From NCBI RefSeq assembly GCF_900116005.1, contig NZ_FOYI01000005.1, positions 62,001-126,000 of the forward strand: a stretch of 64,000 bases of DNA, in the 5' to 3' direction. This document shows, piece by piece, positions 27,211 to 36,270 of this stretch (its first letter is position 1; the number at the start of each line of letters is the position of its first letter). The notes under the pieces are model-generated. The model made no database searches. It worked only from the letters and a program-made list of their open reading frames with translations, and was not told the DNA's origin. Position numbers and translations under genes: made by a program. This stretch comes from Poseidonocella sedimentorum (GTDB lineage Bacteria; Pseudomonadota; Alphaproteobacteria; Rhodobacterales; Rhodobacteraceae).

Positions 27211-29161
27211 CGGAGTATAGAGCATTTGGCACGGTGAATACAAACTCCGTTCCCCGCCCCTCTTCAGAGGTGACAGAAAGTGAGCCCCCCATAAGGTTAA
27301 CCAGAGAGCGCGAAATGGAAAGCCCCAATCCGCTGCCCCCCACTTTGCGGCGCATTCCGTCCTCAACCTGCGTGAAAGGTTCGAAGATTCGGGCGATCTG
27401 ATCGGCCGGAATTCCGATTCCTTCGTCGCGAACGGCGACTCTCAAAGTCGCGTCCGGGGTGGGTTCAAAAGAAATTTCAACTGTAACCGTCCCATTTGGG
27501 GTGAACCGAAAAGCATTGTCGACGAGATTGTAAATGACCTGTCGAATTCTGTAGAGATCACCAAACAAATGTTTGGGAATATCCGCGGGCCAGATCATTT
27601 TTCCGGTGACGGTGCTGCCCGATCTTGCCGCGCGGCCTTCGAGCGCGGTTTCGATATCATCGCGCAGGTCGCTCGCATCGAAGCGGGCGTGGCTGATGTG
27701 CAGCGCATCGGTGTCGATCCGCGAGGCATCGAGCACATTGTTGAGCAATCCCAGAAGCTTCTCTCCTGCCTGCTTGCCATTCGTGGCGCGCAGTTGCTGC
27801 CGCTCGGGGATGGCGGAGGTCTCCAGCAGCTCGAAGAGCCCGATGATCGCATTGAGCGGCGTGCGCACCTCGTGGCTCATGGTCGACAGGAACTGCGTCT
27901 TGGCCTGCGCCGTCTCGGTCGCTTGTTCCATCGCCGATCGCAGATCGGCCTCCATGCGATCGCGGGCGAGGGTCTGGCGGCGCAACTCGTTGAGTGCCTC
28001 GTTGATCCGCGTAAGCTCGTCAGTGGGGCCGTGAAGGGCAAGCCGCGCCTTTGTGCCGGCCTTGAGCTGATCGAGGTTTTTCTCCAAAGCCCGAATCCGC
28101 CGGGCCACGCCCTTTTCGAGCACTTGGTAGGAGGCCAAACCCGTTGCAAGAAGAACCCCGAGCGCGAGTGTGATCAGAAGGCCGTAGAAGAACCGGGTCT
28201 TGTTGGAGAGTTCCTCACCGCGGCGAAACACCAATTCGGCCTGGCTCTCTGCGATCTGGGTCAGGGAGTTCTGAAATTCCTCGAGGTTGAGCAGAAGCTC
28301 GTTCCTGTTGACGGTCGCCCGATCGAGCAGGTTCGCCTGTTCAGCCAATTCGCTGAGCACGGCGGTTTCGAAGACCAATGCGCGCAACCGTTGGACCGCC
28401 TGAACGAGGGACTGGCGCTGTTCGGAGGGGGAGAGCCGCGCGAGGATGTAGACGATGTCGCGAACATGGATGCGCAGGAGCGCGCTCTCCCGCGCGACAT
28501 CTTCCTGCGACGTTGTCTGGCTGAGGTTATCGAAGGCAACCTGCGTCGCATAGAGCTCCCGCAGGGCGTTTTCGAGCAGGACATAGCGGCGAACGTCGTC
28601 TGGCAGAATCGTGTCGCTCGACTTGAGCCGGATATCGGCCTCCTCACGCATTTCCACGATCAGGCGCTCGGCCGTTTCAAGCTCCTGCGCGACCGGATCG
28701 AACAGCTGCCGCAGGCGTCCGCGCGTCAGATCGAGCTCCTTGTCCAGCGCGGCGAGGTCTTCCGCCCCGGCGATCACCACTTCGAGGTCTCCGGCGAATT
28801 CGGCGCCTGCCTCGGACATTTCAATCTCGGCCAGACGTTCGGCGTGATGGCGGATTTCTGCCAGCGTGATGTTCAGATCCGGCAGGGGAATGTCGCTCTC
28901 GCCCAGAGGCGCGGCGCTGCCCGCCAATTCCTGGCGCAGGAGCAGGGCGCTGACGACCCGCGGCAACAGGGCGTGAATCCGGTCGAGTTCCAGAAGCGTC
29001 GAGAGGTTGATCTCGATAAGCTCTTCGCGCTCCTTGCCCACCTCGTAGAGCGCCAGCGCCGACAGGCCGACAACGAAGAATGCAAGCCCGGCGATGATGC
29101 CGATCGAAAGTCGCATCCGTGCAACGAGGCTGGACCCTTGGGCCGATGTCTGCGCCTGCAA
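27179..29161 (-). CDS. histidine kinase with large helical periplasmic domain (TorS-like layout)
   Basis: This kinase of about 660 aa has a first membrane helix near residues 20-40, about 270 helical residues outside the membrane, and a second helix near 310-330. A HAMP-like linker, coiled coil, and phospho-acceptor box (FLSTMSHEVRTPLNAIIG) follow, then an ATPase domain with NAFRF, DEGIGIP and GGSGLGLSI. A helical sensor of this size resembles TorS, which works with a periplasmic binding protein. A solute-binding protein gene lies divergently 94 nt away. I chose a TTG at 29161 because AAGGAGG sits 5 nt upstream; the ATG at 29227 lacks such a site. Confidence 0.85.
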   Translation of the reverse strand: MQAQTSAQGSSLVARMRLSIGIIAGLAFFVVGLSALALYEVGKEREELIEINLSTLLELDRIHALLPRVVSALLLRQELAGSAAPLGESDIPLPDLNITLAEIRHHAERLAEIEMSEAGAEFAGDLEVVIAGAEDLAALDKELDLTRGRLRQLFDPVAQELETAERLIVEMREEADIRLKSSDTILPDDVRRYVLLENALRELYATQVAFDNLSQTTSQEDVARESALLRIHVRDIVYILARLSPSEQRQSLVQAVQRLRALVFETAVLSELAEQANLLDRATVNRNELLLNLEEFQNSLTQIAESQAELVFRRGEELSNKTRFFYGLLITLALGVLLATGLASYQVLEKGVARRIRALEKNLDQLKAGTKARLALHGPTDELTRINEALNELRRQTLARDRMEADLRSAMEQATETAQAKTQFLSTMSHEVRTPLNAIIGLFELLETSAIPERQQLRATNGKQAGEKLLGLLNNVLDASRIDTDALHISHARFDASDLRDDIETALEGRAARSGSTVTGKMIWPADIPKHLFGDLYRIRQVIYNLVDNAFRFTPNGTVTVEISFEPTPDATLRVAVRDEGIGIPADQIARIFEPFTQVEDGMRRKVGGSGLGLSISRSLVNLMGGSLSVTSEEGRGTEFVFTVPNALYSDEKPRENQLA

Positions 29162-29255
29162 GCTGGCCTCCTTCTGCCGACCGGGTAAGGATTCGGTAAC
29201 CAGTTTAAGTTCATAAAGCGTTAACATTGGTATAAACTCAAGGTAGAGTTGCGGT

Positions 29256-30638
29256 ATGATGGTTTCGCGTCGAACGGTATTGTCCGGGTTGCTTGCGTCC
29301 GGTTTCACGACGGGGTTTTCGCCAAGGGCGAACGCTGTCCACATCGATGCGGTCGGGGCGCATCTCGCCCGGGTCGGGGCCGAGGCCAGCGGTCCGTTGC
29401 GGCTCATGCTTCCCGAGGGCAGCGGCGACAATCTCGCACCGATCCTTGAGGCATTCACGCGGCTGAGCGGCGTCGCGGTCGAGACCACCGTGACCCATGT
29501 GGACGACATCAACACGCGGCTCACCGAGGACGCGCTTCTGAGCAGCGGTGCGCATGATGTGGCCCTCCCCGCGACTTTCGGATTGCCCGATCTGATCCAT
29601 CTCGGCGTGGTGCAGCCAATGGACCCGTTCCTCGAGCGCTATCCCGATCTCTACGATCCGGCGGGCCACCTCTACACCCACGGCGATGTCTTCCGCGATC
29701 AGCACTTCGGCTTCCAGACCGATGGCGATGTCTACCTGCTGTTTTTCCACGACGATCTGCTGCGGGACCCCGAAGAGATGGCCGCCTTCGAAGACCGCCA
29801 TGGCCGGACATTGGCGACGCCGCAGACCTGGGGCGAGTTCGATGAGATGATGGCGTTTTTCAACCGCCCGGAAGACGATATCTGGGGCGGCCTGCTCTTC
29901 CGCCAGGCGGGATATGTCGGGTGGGAATACATCTCGCGGCTTCAGGCCGAGGGGGTGCCGCTGTTTGGCGAGGGGATGGTGCCGACGTTCCAGAGCGACG
30001 CGGCGATCAAGGTCATCGAGGACATGATCCGCTCGGGCGCCTCGCAGCACCCCAGATCCCTCACCGCGGGGCTCTTCGAGAACTGGCAGATCTACAAGGA
30101 AAACACCATCCTCGCCAATATCGGCTGGGGCGGTTCGCAAAAGTCCTTTCAACAGGAAGGCTCGCCCCTGCGCGGCAAGCTCAGCCACGCCCCCTTGCCC
30201 AAGGGCGCGGGCAGCGGGAACGGGTATTTCAACTGGGGCTGGTCCTTCGTCCTGCCGCAAAGCGCGCAGCAGCCAGAGCTAGGGTTCCTGCTCAGCGTGC
30301 TGGCGATGACGCCGGAAATCTCGACCCTCGCGGTCGAGCAGGTGGGCGGCTTCTTCGACCCGTTCCACGAAAGCCACTATCGCTCGCCCAAGGTCCGGGA
30401 GGTCTACGGCGACAGCTTCCTGCGCGAGCACGAAGCGGCGATGCGCGCTGCGGGCCCGGACCTCTACATTCCCGGACATGGCAACTACATGGCCGGGCTC
30501 AACGAGCATGTCTTCTCCGCCATCAGCGGGGCCGCGCGGCCCGAAGACGCGCTCAAGCGGCTTCAGCTGGAGTGGGAGACCGTGACCTTCGAATTTGGCC
30601 GGGCCGAGCAGGCGCGGTTCTATTCCCGCGTGAGGTAA
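29256..30638 (+). CDS. orphan extracellular solute-binding protein (family 1), Tat-type signal
   Basis: This 460-aa protein resembles family 1 ABC solute-binding proteins. It begins MMVSRRTVLSGLLASGF, a twin-arginine signal, with probable cleavage after a Ala-x-Ala near residue 27. The mature part has the usual two-lobe features such as PLPKGAGSGNGYFNWGWSFVLP near residue 310. No permease or ATPase gene is nearby. It is divergent from a kinase with a large periplasmic domain, so it may serve as a ligand-presenting sensor subunit. This is inference; it could also serve a transporter encoded elsewhere. Confidence 0.82.
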   Translation: MMVSRRTVLSGLLASGFTTGFSPRANAVHIDAVGAHLARVGAEASGPLRLMLPEGSGDNLAPILEAFTRLSGVAVETTVTHVDDINTRLTEDALLSSGAHDVALPATFGLPDLIHLGVVQPMDPFLERYPDLYDPAGHLYTHGDVFRDQHFGFQTDGDVYLLFFHDDLLRDPEEMAAFEDRHGRTLATPQTWGEFDEMMAFFNRPEDDIWGGLLFRQAGYVGWEYISRLQAEGVPLFGEGMVPTFQSDAAIKVIEDMIRSGASQHPRSLTAGLFENWQIYKENTILANIGWGGSQKSFQQEGSPLRGKLSHAPLPKGAGSGNGYFNWGWSFVLPQSAQQPELGFLLSVLAMTPEISTLAVEQVGGFFDPFHESHYRSPKVREVYGDSFLREHEAAMRAAGPDLYIPGHGNYMAGLNEHVFSAISGAARPEDALKRLQLEWETVTFEFGRAEQARFYSRVR

Positions 30639-30671
30639 ACGGCTTTGAGGTGAGGATCGCTTGTGGATAGG

Positions 30672-30707
30672 GTGGGGCTGCGCCAGTTTGGCGACGGCCC
30701 GCCCCAC
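30672..30707 (+). terminator. two-tier hairpin directly before the LysR gene ribosome site
   Basis: The outer arms GTGGGGC (30672-30678) and GCCCCAC (30701-30707) and the inner arms CGCCA (30681-30685) and TGGCG (30689-30693) are each perfect. AGGAGG follows at once (30708-30713). It may terminate the upstream transcript or limit ribosome access to the regulator gene; no T-run is present. Confidence 0.4.
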
Positions 30708-30718
30708 AGGAGGCTCTC

Positions 30719-31663
30719 TTGGACATCGCCCTCATCCGTACCTTCCTCGAAGTTGCCGCGTCGGGGTCTTTCGTCAACGCCAGCGAACGGCTCTTCGTAA
30801 CGCAATCGGCGGTCAGCCTGCGCATCGCGCGGCTGGAGAGCGATCTCGGCAAACAGCTTTTCACCCGGTCCAAGGCCGGCGCGGAGCTGACCCCCGCGGG
30901 CCGGGAGTTCGAACGCTATGCCCTCTCGCTGGTCAAGATCTGGGAAGAGGCGCGCCAGCAGGTCGGCATCCCAGAAGGCTACACGCGTTCGCTCAGCATC
31001 GGCGCGCAATATTCGCTTTGGCCGCGGCTCGGGTTTGGCTGGATCGACCGGATGCAGCAGGACATGCCGACGCTCAACATCCGCGCGGAACTCGGGATGC
31101 CGGACCGGATCATGCGGTTTCTCGTCGAGGGATTGGTGCAGGTCGGCCTGATGTACAGCCCGCAGCTGCGCCCGGGTCTCAGCGCCAGCAAGCTGCTCGA
31201 TGAAGAGCTCGTCCTCGCGGCCTCCTGGGAGGCGCGGCTCGACGAGATTCCGGGGAACTATGTCTTCGTCGACTGGGGCCCGGAGTTTGTCCATGCCCAC
31301 GCGCAGGAGCTGCCCCAGCTCACGAATTCCGGGCTGACGATGTCGCTCGGTGCGATGGTGGCGGAGTATGTCATCTCCCGCCACGCGGCCGCCTACCTGC
31401 CGGCGCGCTACATCAAGCGATACCTCGATGCGGGCCAGCTTTTCCTCGTGCCGGACGCGCCGATGTTTCCCTATCCGGTCTGGTCGATCTGGCGCGATGA
31501 CCTCGATCCGGAGATCAGAGAGGGGGCCGAGCGCGGACTTGTTGCAATAAAGTCGCAGATTGAGGCCGATCATTCGGCGGTCAAGGCGGAACTTTCGGAG
31601 ATCAGCGGCGGCCAGGCCGTGGAAGTGCTTGGATCTGCTGCACTTTCGGGCGAGTTGGAATGA
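30719..31663 (+). CDS. LysR-family transcriptional regulator
   Basis: This 314-aa regulator has an N-terminal LysR helix-turn-helix (IRTFLEVAASGSFVNASERLFVTQSAVSLRIARLE, quoted in two parts because helix 2-3 lies around residues 17-36) and a LysR substrate-binding domain from about residue 90. The start is TTG, with AGGAGG 5 nt upstream, which is why the longer frames were not used. It lies 80 nt after the solute-binding protein gene. The effector and targets are unknown. Confidence 0.9.
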   Translation: MDIALIRTFLEVAASGSFVNASERLFVTQSAVSLRIARLESDLGKQLFTRSKAGAELTPAGREFERYALSLVKIWEEARQQVGIPEGYTRSLSIGAQYSLWPRLGFGWIDRMQQDMPTLNIRAELGMPDRIMRFLVEGLVQVGLMYSPQLRPGLSASKLLDEELVLAASWEARLDEIPGNYVFVDWGPEFVHAHAQELPQLTNSGLTMSLGAMVAEYVISRHAAAYLPARYIKRYLDAGQLFLVPDAPMFPYPVWSIWRDDLDPEIREGAERGLVAIKSQIEADHSAVKAELSEISGGQAVEVLGSAALSGELE

Positions 31664-31799
31664 AGTGAGCATAACTCGTTTTATCCCTGATTATTTTAAA
31701 TTTTTCTCACCTTAACCCCCGCCGTATGTCCCAACCCAGCAGCAATGCTCCCGGCCTCTCAGGTCGGGTCAAAGAATTCTGTTGTGAAAGGATAGACCC

Positions 31800-32621
31800 A
31801 TGCAACACCGTAATGTTCTGGCCGCGTCCCTGCTGGCGCTCATCGTGGCTGCACCTGTGTTCGCACAGGGCGCCCTCACCGGCGTCGACGCGCTCGACGA
31901 CCGTATCGACGACATTCAGGAAGACGTCGCAGACGATCTCTCCAACGCCGATGTCCGCGACCGTGCGGGCAACCAATACGCCCAAGGCTGGGCAGGCAGC
32001 GTCGCGATGGGCCTCTCGGCCACCTCGGGCAACACCGACACCGCCGACCTCGACCTCGCCGGCCGCTTCCGCTACGGCAACGGCCCGTGGAACCACACCT
32101 TCGGTTTCGCCGTCGAACTCGCCGAAGACAATGACGTGAAAAACAAGGAAGAAGCCTTCGTCACCTATGACGCGAACCGCTACTTCTCTGAAGATTTCTA
32201 CGTCTTCGGCCTCGGCTCCGTGCGCTACGACGCCTTCGACAGCAACCGCTACGACGCCTTCCTCGGCTTCGGCCCGGGCTATCGGGTTGTCAACGACTCC
32301 AAGCAGACCTGGCGCCTTCAGGCTGGCCCCGGCGTGCGCTACATCGAAGATCAGGACGGCAACGACACCACCGAGACCGCGGGCATCGTCTCCTCGCGTT
32401 ACTACATCGCGATCAACGAGAACACGACGCTGACCAATGACACCGACATCCTGTTCTCCGAACAGGACACGCTGGTCACCAACGATCTTGGCGTCAACTT
32501 CCGCGTGACCGATGCTGTCTCGACCCGCGTCTCCTATCGCTCCGAGTGGAACGACAACCCGCTGGAAGACTTCGACGCGGCAGACAACTCCCTCGGCGTC
32601 TCGCTGGTCTACGGGTTCTGA
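31800..32621 (+). CDS. DUF481 (YdiY-like) outer-membrane protein
   Basis: This 273-aa protein begins MQHRNVLAASLLALIVAAPVFA, a clear signal peptide, followed by a coiled acidic segment (DALDDRIDDIQEDVADDL). The rest is a run of alternating beta strands such as GSVAMGLSATSGNTDTADLDL, ending LGVSLVYGF with the terminal Phe typical of outer-membrane beta barrels. This fits the DUF481/YdiY family. Codon use is more C-ending and even than its neighbours, suggesting high expression. A strong terminator follows. Function unknown. Confidence 0.86.
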   Translation: MQHRNVLAASLLALIVAAPVFAQGALTGVDALDDRIDDIQEDVADDLSNADVRDRAGNQYAQGWAGSVAMGLSATSGNTDTADLDLAGRFRYGNGPWNHTFGFAVELAEDNDVKNKEEAFVTYDANRYFSEDFYVFGLGSVRYDAFDSNRYDAFLGFGPGYRVVNDSKQTWRLQAGPGVRYIEDQDGNDTTETAGIVSSRYYIAINENTTLTNDTDILFSEQDTLVTNDLGVNFRVTDAVSTRVSYRSEWNDNPLEDFDAADNSLGVSLVYGF

Positions 32622-32650
32622 TTTCAGGTTTGGTATCCCTGAAATGCGAA

Positions 32651-32677
32651 AGGGGCGGAGTGATCCGCCCCTTTTTC
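32651..32677 (+). terminator. rho-independent terminator after the DUF481 gene
   Basis: A perfect 9-bp stem (AGGGGCGGA with TCCGCCCCT) has a 4-nt loop and is followed by TTTTT. It also lies just beyond the stop of the convergent TRAP permease gene. Confidence 0.9.
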
Positions 32678-32697
32678 TTGTCTGCGTCAGTTCGGCG

Positions 32698-34962
32698 TCA
32701 ATCTGCGCCGCGCACGTCCAGGGTGGCGTCGGGCGCCGGCCGCACCAGCTTTTGCAGCGCATAGAGCCCACCGGCGAAGACGAGGCCGATCAGGTCCGAG
32801 ATGAGCCCGCCTTCGATCATGAAGAGCGCCGCCGCGATCAGCCCGACCCGCATGAACCACGCCACGCGCCCCCCGACGAACCAGCCCTGCACCCCCGAGG
32901 ACAGCAGGAAGACGCCGAACGTCGCGGTGATGGCCGCGCGGCCGACCTCGAACCACGTTCCGTCCATCAGGATGGCGGCGTTGTAGAAGAACATGAACGG
33001 CACGACGAAGGCCGAGATGCCGATCATGAAGGAGGCCACGGAGGTCTCCATCGGGTTGGAGCCGGAGATGCCCGCCGCGGCATAGGAGGCGAGCGCGACC
33101 GGCGGGGTGATGGCCGAGACCACGGCGAAGTAGAAGACGAAGAAATGTGCCGTGAGCTGGGGGATGCCGAGGTCCACGAGGCCGGGGGCCACGACGGAGG
33201 CGGCGACCGCATAGGCGGCGGTGGTCGGCATGCCCATGCCCAGCAGGATCGCGATGCACATGGCGAAGAAGAGCGCCAGAAGCTGGGACGTGGCGGCGAT
33301 ATCGAGCAGCATCGAGGAGAAGCGCGCTCCGACCCCGGTGAGGGAGATGACGCCCACGATGATCCCCGCGCAGGCACAGACCGCGATGATCTGGACCGAC
33401 ATGATCCCGGCGAGGTTGAAGGCCCGCAGGATGGCGGCGAGGCCCATTCGGCTGGGTGTGAGCCAGCTGACGACCGCGGCGGCCACGGTGGCCAATGTCC
33501 CGGCGCGGATCACCGAGTAGCCCATGAAAAGCGCGACGATCAGGATGATGATCGGGATGAAGAGATAGACCTGGCGGATGAGCTTTTTCAGTTTCGGCAG
33601 CTCATCCTCCCGCATGCCCCGCATCCCGAGCTTGGCGGCTTCGAGATCGACCATGAAGTAGATCGAGGCGAAGTACAGGATCGCCGGGATGATCGCGGCG
33701 ACGGCGATATCGGTATAGGGGATGCCGGTGATTTCGGCCATGATGAAGGCGCCCGCGCCCATGATCGGCGGCATGATTTGCCCGCCGGTCGAGGCGGCGG
33801 CCTCGATCGCGCCGGCGGTCTTCTTGTGGTAGCCGACCTTCTTCATCAGCGGAATCGTGAGCGAGCCCGTGGCCACCACGTTGCCCGCGCTGGTCCCGTT
33901 GATCATGCCCATGAGCCCCGACGCGAAGATCGCCACCTTGGCCGGTCCGCCCCGCGCGCGCCCGGCGGCGGCGAAGGCGAAGTTGACGAAGTAATCCCCG
34001 ACCTTGGAGGCCTGCAGGAAGGCCGCGAAGATGATGAAGAGAATGATGTAGGTCGAGGAGACGGCGGTGGTCGGCCCGAGGATGCCCGCGTCGGAGTAGA
34101 CGTGGCCGAAGAAGCGCTGCCATGTGTAGGGGTTCTGGACCGCGAGGATGCCGGGAAGCAGATGCGCCGTGAAGGTATAGGCGAGGAAGACGCCGGTGAT
34201 CACGACGAGCGCGAGGCCGGCAACGCGGCGGGTCAGTTCGAGGATCATCGCCGTGCCGGCGGTTGCGGCGAAGGCGACGCCGATGGGGACGAAGGGCGTG
34301 CCCACCGAGTTGCGCGCGGCGGTGCTGTAGATCGCGACGAGATAGCCCGCGACGATGAGCGCGCAGATAGCGAGCACGATGTCAGCGGTGGCGAAACGCG
34401 CGCGGGGGGCGTTTTCGACCCAGCCGAGCACGATGGCGCCGAGGGTCGCGATCAGGAGCGGGAAGCCGAAGAGCGTCACTTCCCGGCCATAGATTTCCGT
34501 CCCCGGAAAGGCCGCCCAGGTGGTCAGCCCGCCCATGACGGGCAAGGTGCCTGAGTTGATCAGGTTGATGAAGGTGATGACCGCGTAAATGGCAACGGCC
34601 GCGGGGGCGAGCAGCAAGAGCCCGGCCTTGGAGAGCAGCGGCGTCGCAGGGCGGGCCTCGTCGGTGAAGAGCCGGGAGGCGAAGAGCAGGAAGCCGAGCG
34701 CCAGCGCGCCCGCGATGTGGATGATGCGGAAGTTCCAAGTCTCCAGCGGGAATTGCGGCAGGAAGGGGATCTCGATCCCGGTGTAGTCGGAAATCGACAC
34801 GCCGTTGAGCGCAATCATGTGGAACGCGGCGTAGAGCGTCGCGAGGGCGGTGATCAGGATCATGCCGAGCCCCTCGAAGAGGCGGCGGTTGCGTTCGACG
34901 GGCTCCTCGTCGACCCCTTCGGCCAGAACGATTTCGTCTTGATTTGCTGTAGCTTGGCTCAT
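32698..34962 (-). CDS. TAXI-TRAP transporter, fused DctQM permease
   Basis: This 754-aa membrane protein fuses the small (DctQ-like, N-terminal) and large (DctM-like, C-terminal) TRAP permease parts, the form used with TAXI binding proteins. Many membrane helices are visible, with family motifs such as SAGNVVATGSLTIPLMKKVGY, PPIMGAGAFIMAEITG and GMGMPTTAAYAVAASV. It probably imports an organic acid with sodium. The ATG at 34962 has GGAGGA 6 nt upstream. It follows the TAXI binding-protein gene on the same strand. Confidence 0.92.
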   Translation of the reverse strand: MSQATANQDEIVLAEGVDEEPVERNRRLFEGLGMILITALATLYAAFHMIALNGVSISDYTGIEIPFLPQFPLETWNFRIIHIAGALALGFLLFASRLFTDEARPATPLLSKAGLLLLAPAAVAIYAVITFINLINSGTLPVMGGLTTWAAFPGTEIYGREVTLFGFPLLIATLGAIVLGWVENAPRARFATADIVLAICALIVAGYLVAIYSTAARNSVGTPFVPIGVAFAATAGTAMILELTRRVAGLALVVITGVFLAYTFTAHLLPGILAVQNPYTWQRFFGHVYSDAGILGPTTAVSSTYIILFIIFAAFLQASKVGDYFVNFAFAAAGRARGGPAKVAIFASGLMGMINGTSAGNVVATGSLTIPLMKKVGYHKKTAGAIEAAASTGGQIMPPIMGAGAFIMAEITGIPYTDIAVAAIIPAILYFASIYFMVDLEAAKLGMRGMREDELPKLKKLIRQVYLFIPIIILIVALFMGYSVIRAGTLATVAAAVVSWLTPSRMGLAAILRAFNLAGIMSVQIIAVCACAGIIVGVISLTGVGARFSSMLLDIAATSQLLALFFAMCIAILLGMGMPTTAAYAVAASVVAPGLVDLGIPQLTAHFFVFYFAVVSAITPPVALASYAAAGISGSNPMETSVASFMIGISAFVVPFMFFYNAAILMDGTWFEVGRAAITATFGVFLLSSGVQGWFVGGRVAWFMRVGLIAAALFMIEGGLISDLIGLVFAGGLYALQKLVRPAPDATLDVRGAD

Positions 34963-35015
34963 GTTGTCCTCCACCGGGCGGCACATTCTGTCCCGGGCAC
35001 GAAAAGCACGTCATG

Positions 35016-35041
35016 CCGCACCCGCGCGCGGGCGGGTGCGG
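35016..35041 (-). terminator. hairpin between TAXI binding protein and TRAP permease
   Basis: Perfect 10-bp arms (35016-35025 and 35032-35041) enclose a 6-nt loop. It lies after the binding-protein stop and before the permease start. It could stop part of the transcription so that the binding protein is made in excess, or protect the upstream RNA. Confidence 0.6.
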
Positions 35042-35067
35042 CTCTTGTCAGGTCATTTGGCCTGAGG

Positions 35068-36054
35068 TCAGCGGATCATGTTCTCCGGGATCGTGGCGCC
35101 CGCGTTCTCGATGAACCAGCGCGCCGCGCCGGGGTGCCAGTCGAGGACTTTGTTCTTGTCCCAGTTTTCCGGCAGGGTCGAACGGGCCGCGCGGTGGATG
35201 TTCACCATCCGCTCGTTGTCGGACATGACGGTGTCGACCACGGCGTAGACGAAGCTCTCCGGCAGATCGCAGTTGGCGATGGAGAAGTTCCACATGGAGA
35301 CCGAGCGCGCATCCGACTCGAGCGTGCTGTAGGTGTCGGCCGCGATGTTGAACTCGGAGACCGGGAAGGCCGCCATGATCTTGGCCTGTTCCTCTTCGGT
35401 GAACTCGATGATGTTCACGTCCGTCTGCACTTCGAGCTGGCTCACCGCCGGGACCGGAACACCGGCCGCGAAGGCGATCACGTCCAGGAGCCCGTCCTGA
35501 AGCTGACCGCCGAGGTCGGACCAGCCGCCGTTGCGGCGCTCGTAGTCGACGCCGAGCTCATCCATCATCCGCGGGAAGTAGGTGTCGGAGGTGGAGCCCG
35601 CCGGGCCAAAGCCGATCTTGGCGCCCGCCGGGATATCGGCGATCGTGGTGATGCCCGAGGACGACAGCGCCGTGACGCTGAACGGGGTCTGGTACATCGG
35701 GAACATCGCGCAGGCGTTGGTCATCTGCAGGCCCGGTGCGATCGGGTTGGTGCCGAGAAGCGATTCCATCGCCGGGCCCATGGTGGTCATGCCGAACTGG
35801 GCTTCGCCGGTGTGCACCAGCGCCATGTTCTGCATCGGGCCGCCGGTCACTTCGCCGCCGCCGGTGAGGCCGAGCTCTTCGGCCACAAGGTTGGCCCAGC
35901 CGGAGCCATAGGCGAAGTAGGTGCCGCCTTGGCTCGCGGTGCCGACGGTGAAGCTCTCGGGCCAGCCGGTGCGATCCACGTGATCGTCAGCGAAAACCGC
36001 CGATGCGCTCACAACCGATGCGGCCGCGATCGCGGTGAATTTCGAAAATGACAT
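35068..36054 (-). CDS. TAXI-family TRAP solute-binding protein
   Basis: This 328-aa protein is a TAXI-type periplasmic binding protein. It begins MSFSKFTAIAAASVVSASAVFA, a signal peptide. The mature part shows FTVGTASQGGTYFAYGSGWANL, the TAXI start, then MALVHTGEAQFGMTTMGPA and KIGFGPAGSTSDTYFP. The start ATG has GGAGGAG upstream. It belongs with the fused permease downstream. Its substrate cannot be read from the sequence; TAXI systems take up glutamate, dicarboxylates and others. Confidence 0.9.
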   Translation of the reverse strand: MSFSKFTAIAAASVVSASAVFADDHVDRTGWPESFTVGTASQGGTYFAYGSGWANLVAEELGLTGGGEVTGGPMQNMALVHTGEAQFGMTTMGPAMESLLGTNPIAPGLQMTNACAMFPMYQTPFSVTALSSSGITTIADIPAGAKIGFGPAGSTSDTYFPRMMDELGVDYERRNGGWSDLGGQLQDGLLDVIAFAAGVPVPAVSQLEVQTDVNIIEFTEEEQAKIMAAFPVSEFNIAADTYSTLESDARSVSMWNFSIANCDLPESFVYAVVDTVMSDNERMVNIHRAARSTLPENWDKNKVLDWHPGAARWFIENAGATIPENMIR

Positions 36055-36270
36055 CTTGTCTCTCCTCCAGTCAGAGGCGGCCAATGACCGCCATGCGTGC
36101 GCATTTAGGACGCAGGGGGCGCGCGCCGCTCAAGCCGGGGGGCAAAGGAATCTGCGCCACCGGCCGAGTTTCTTTGGCGAATGGGTGGATATCGACACAT
36201 TCGGGCCGCGCCGATGGGTCGCGCGCGGAACATTGCGGCGGCGCGCCCCTCGGGGGCGGGCGTCGGGCGG

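Noticed and set aside
32512-34554. 680-codon plus-strand frame across the TRAP permease
   Set aside because: It is a mirror of a membrane protein gene; the translation is an acidic repeat-like artefact.
36140-36165. Possible sigma-54 promoter (TGGC...TTGC on the minus strand) before the TAXI genes
   Set aside because: The spacing between the GG and GC elements is 3 nt longer than the sigma-54 consensus allows, and no other good match was found in 36055-36270.
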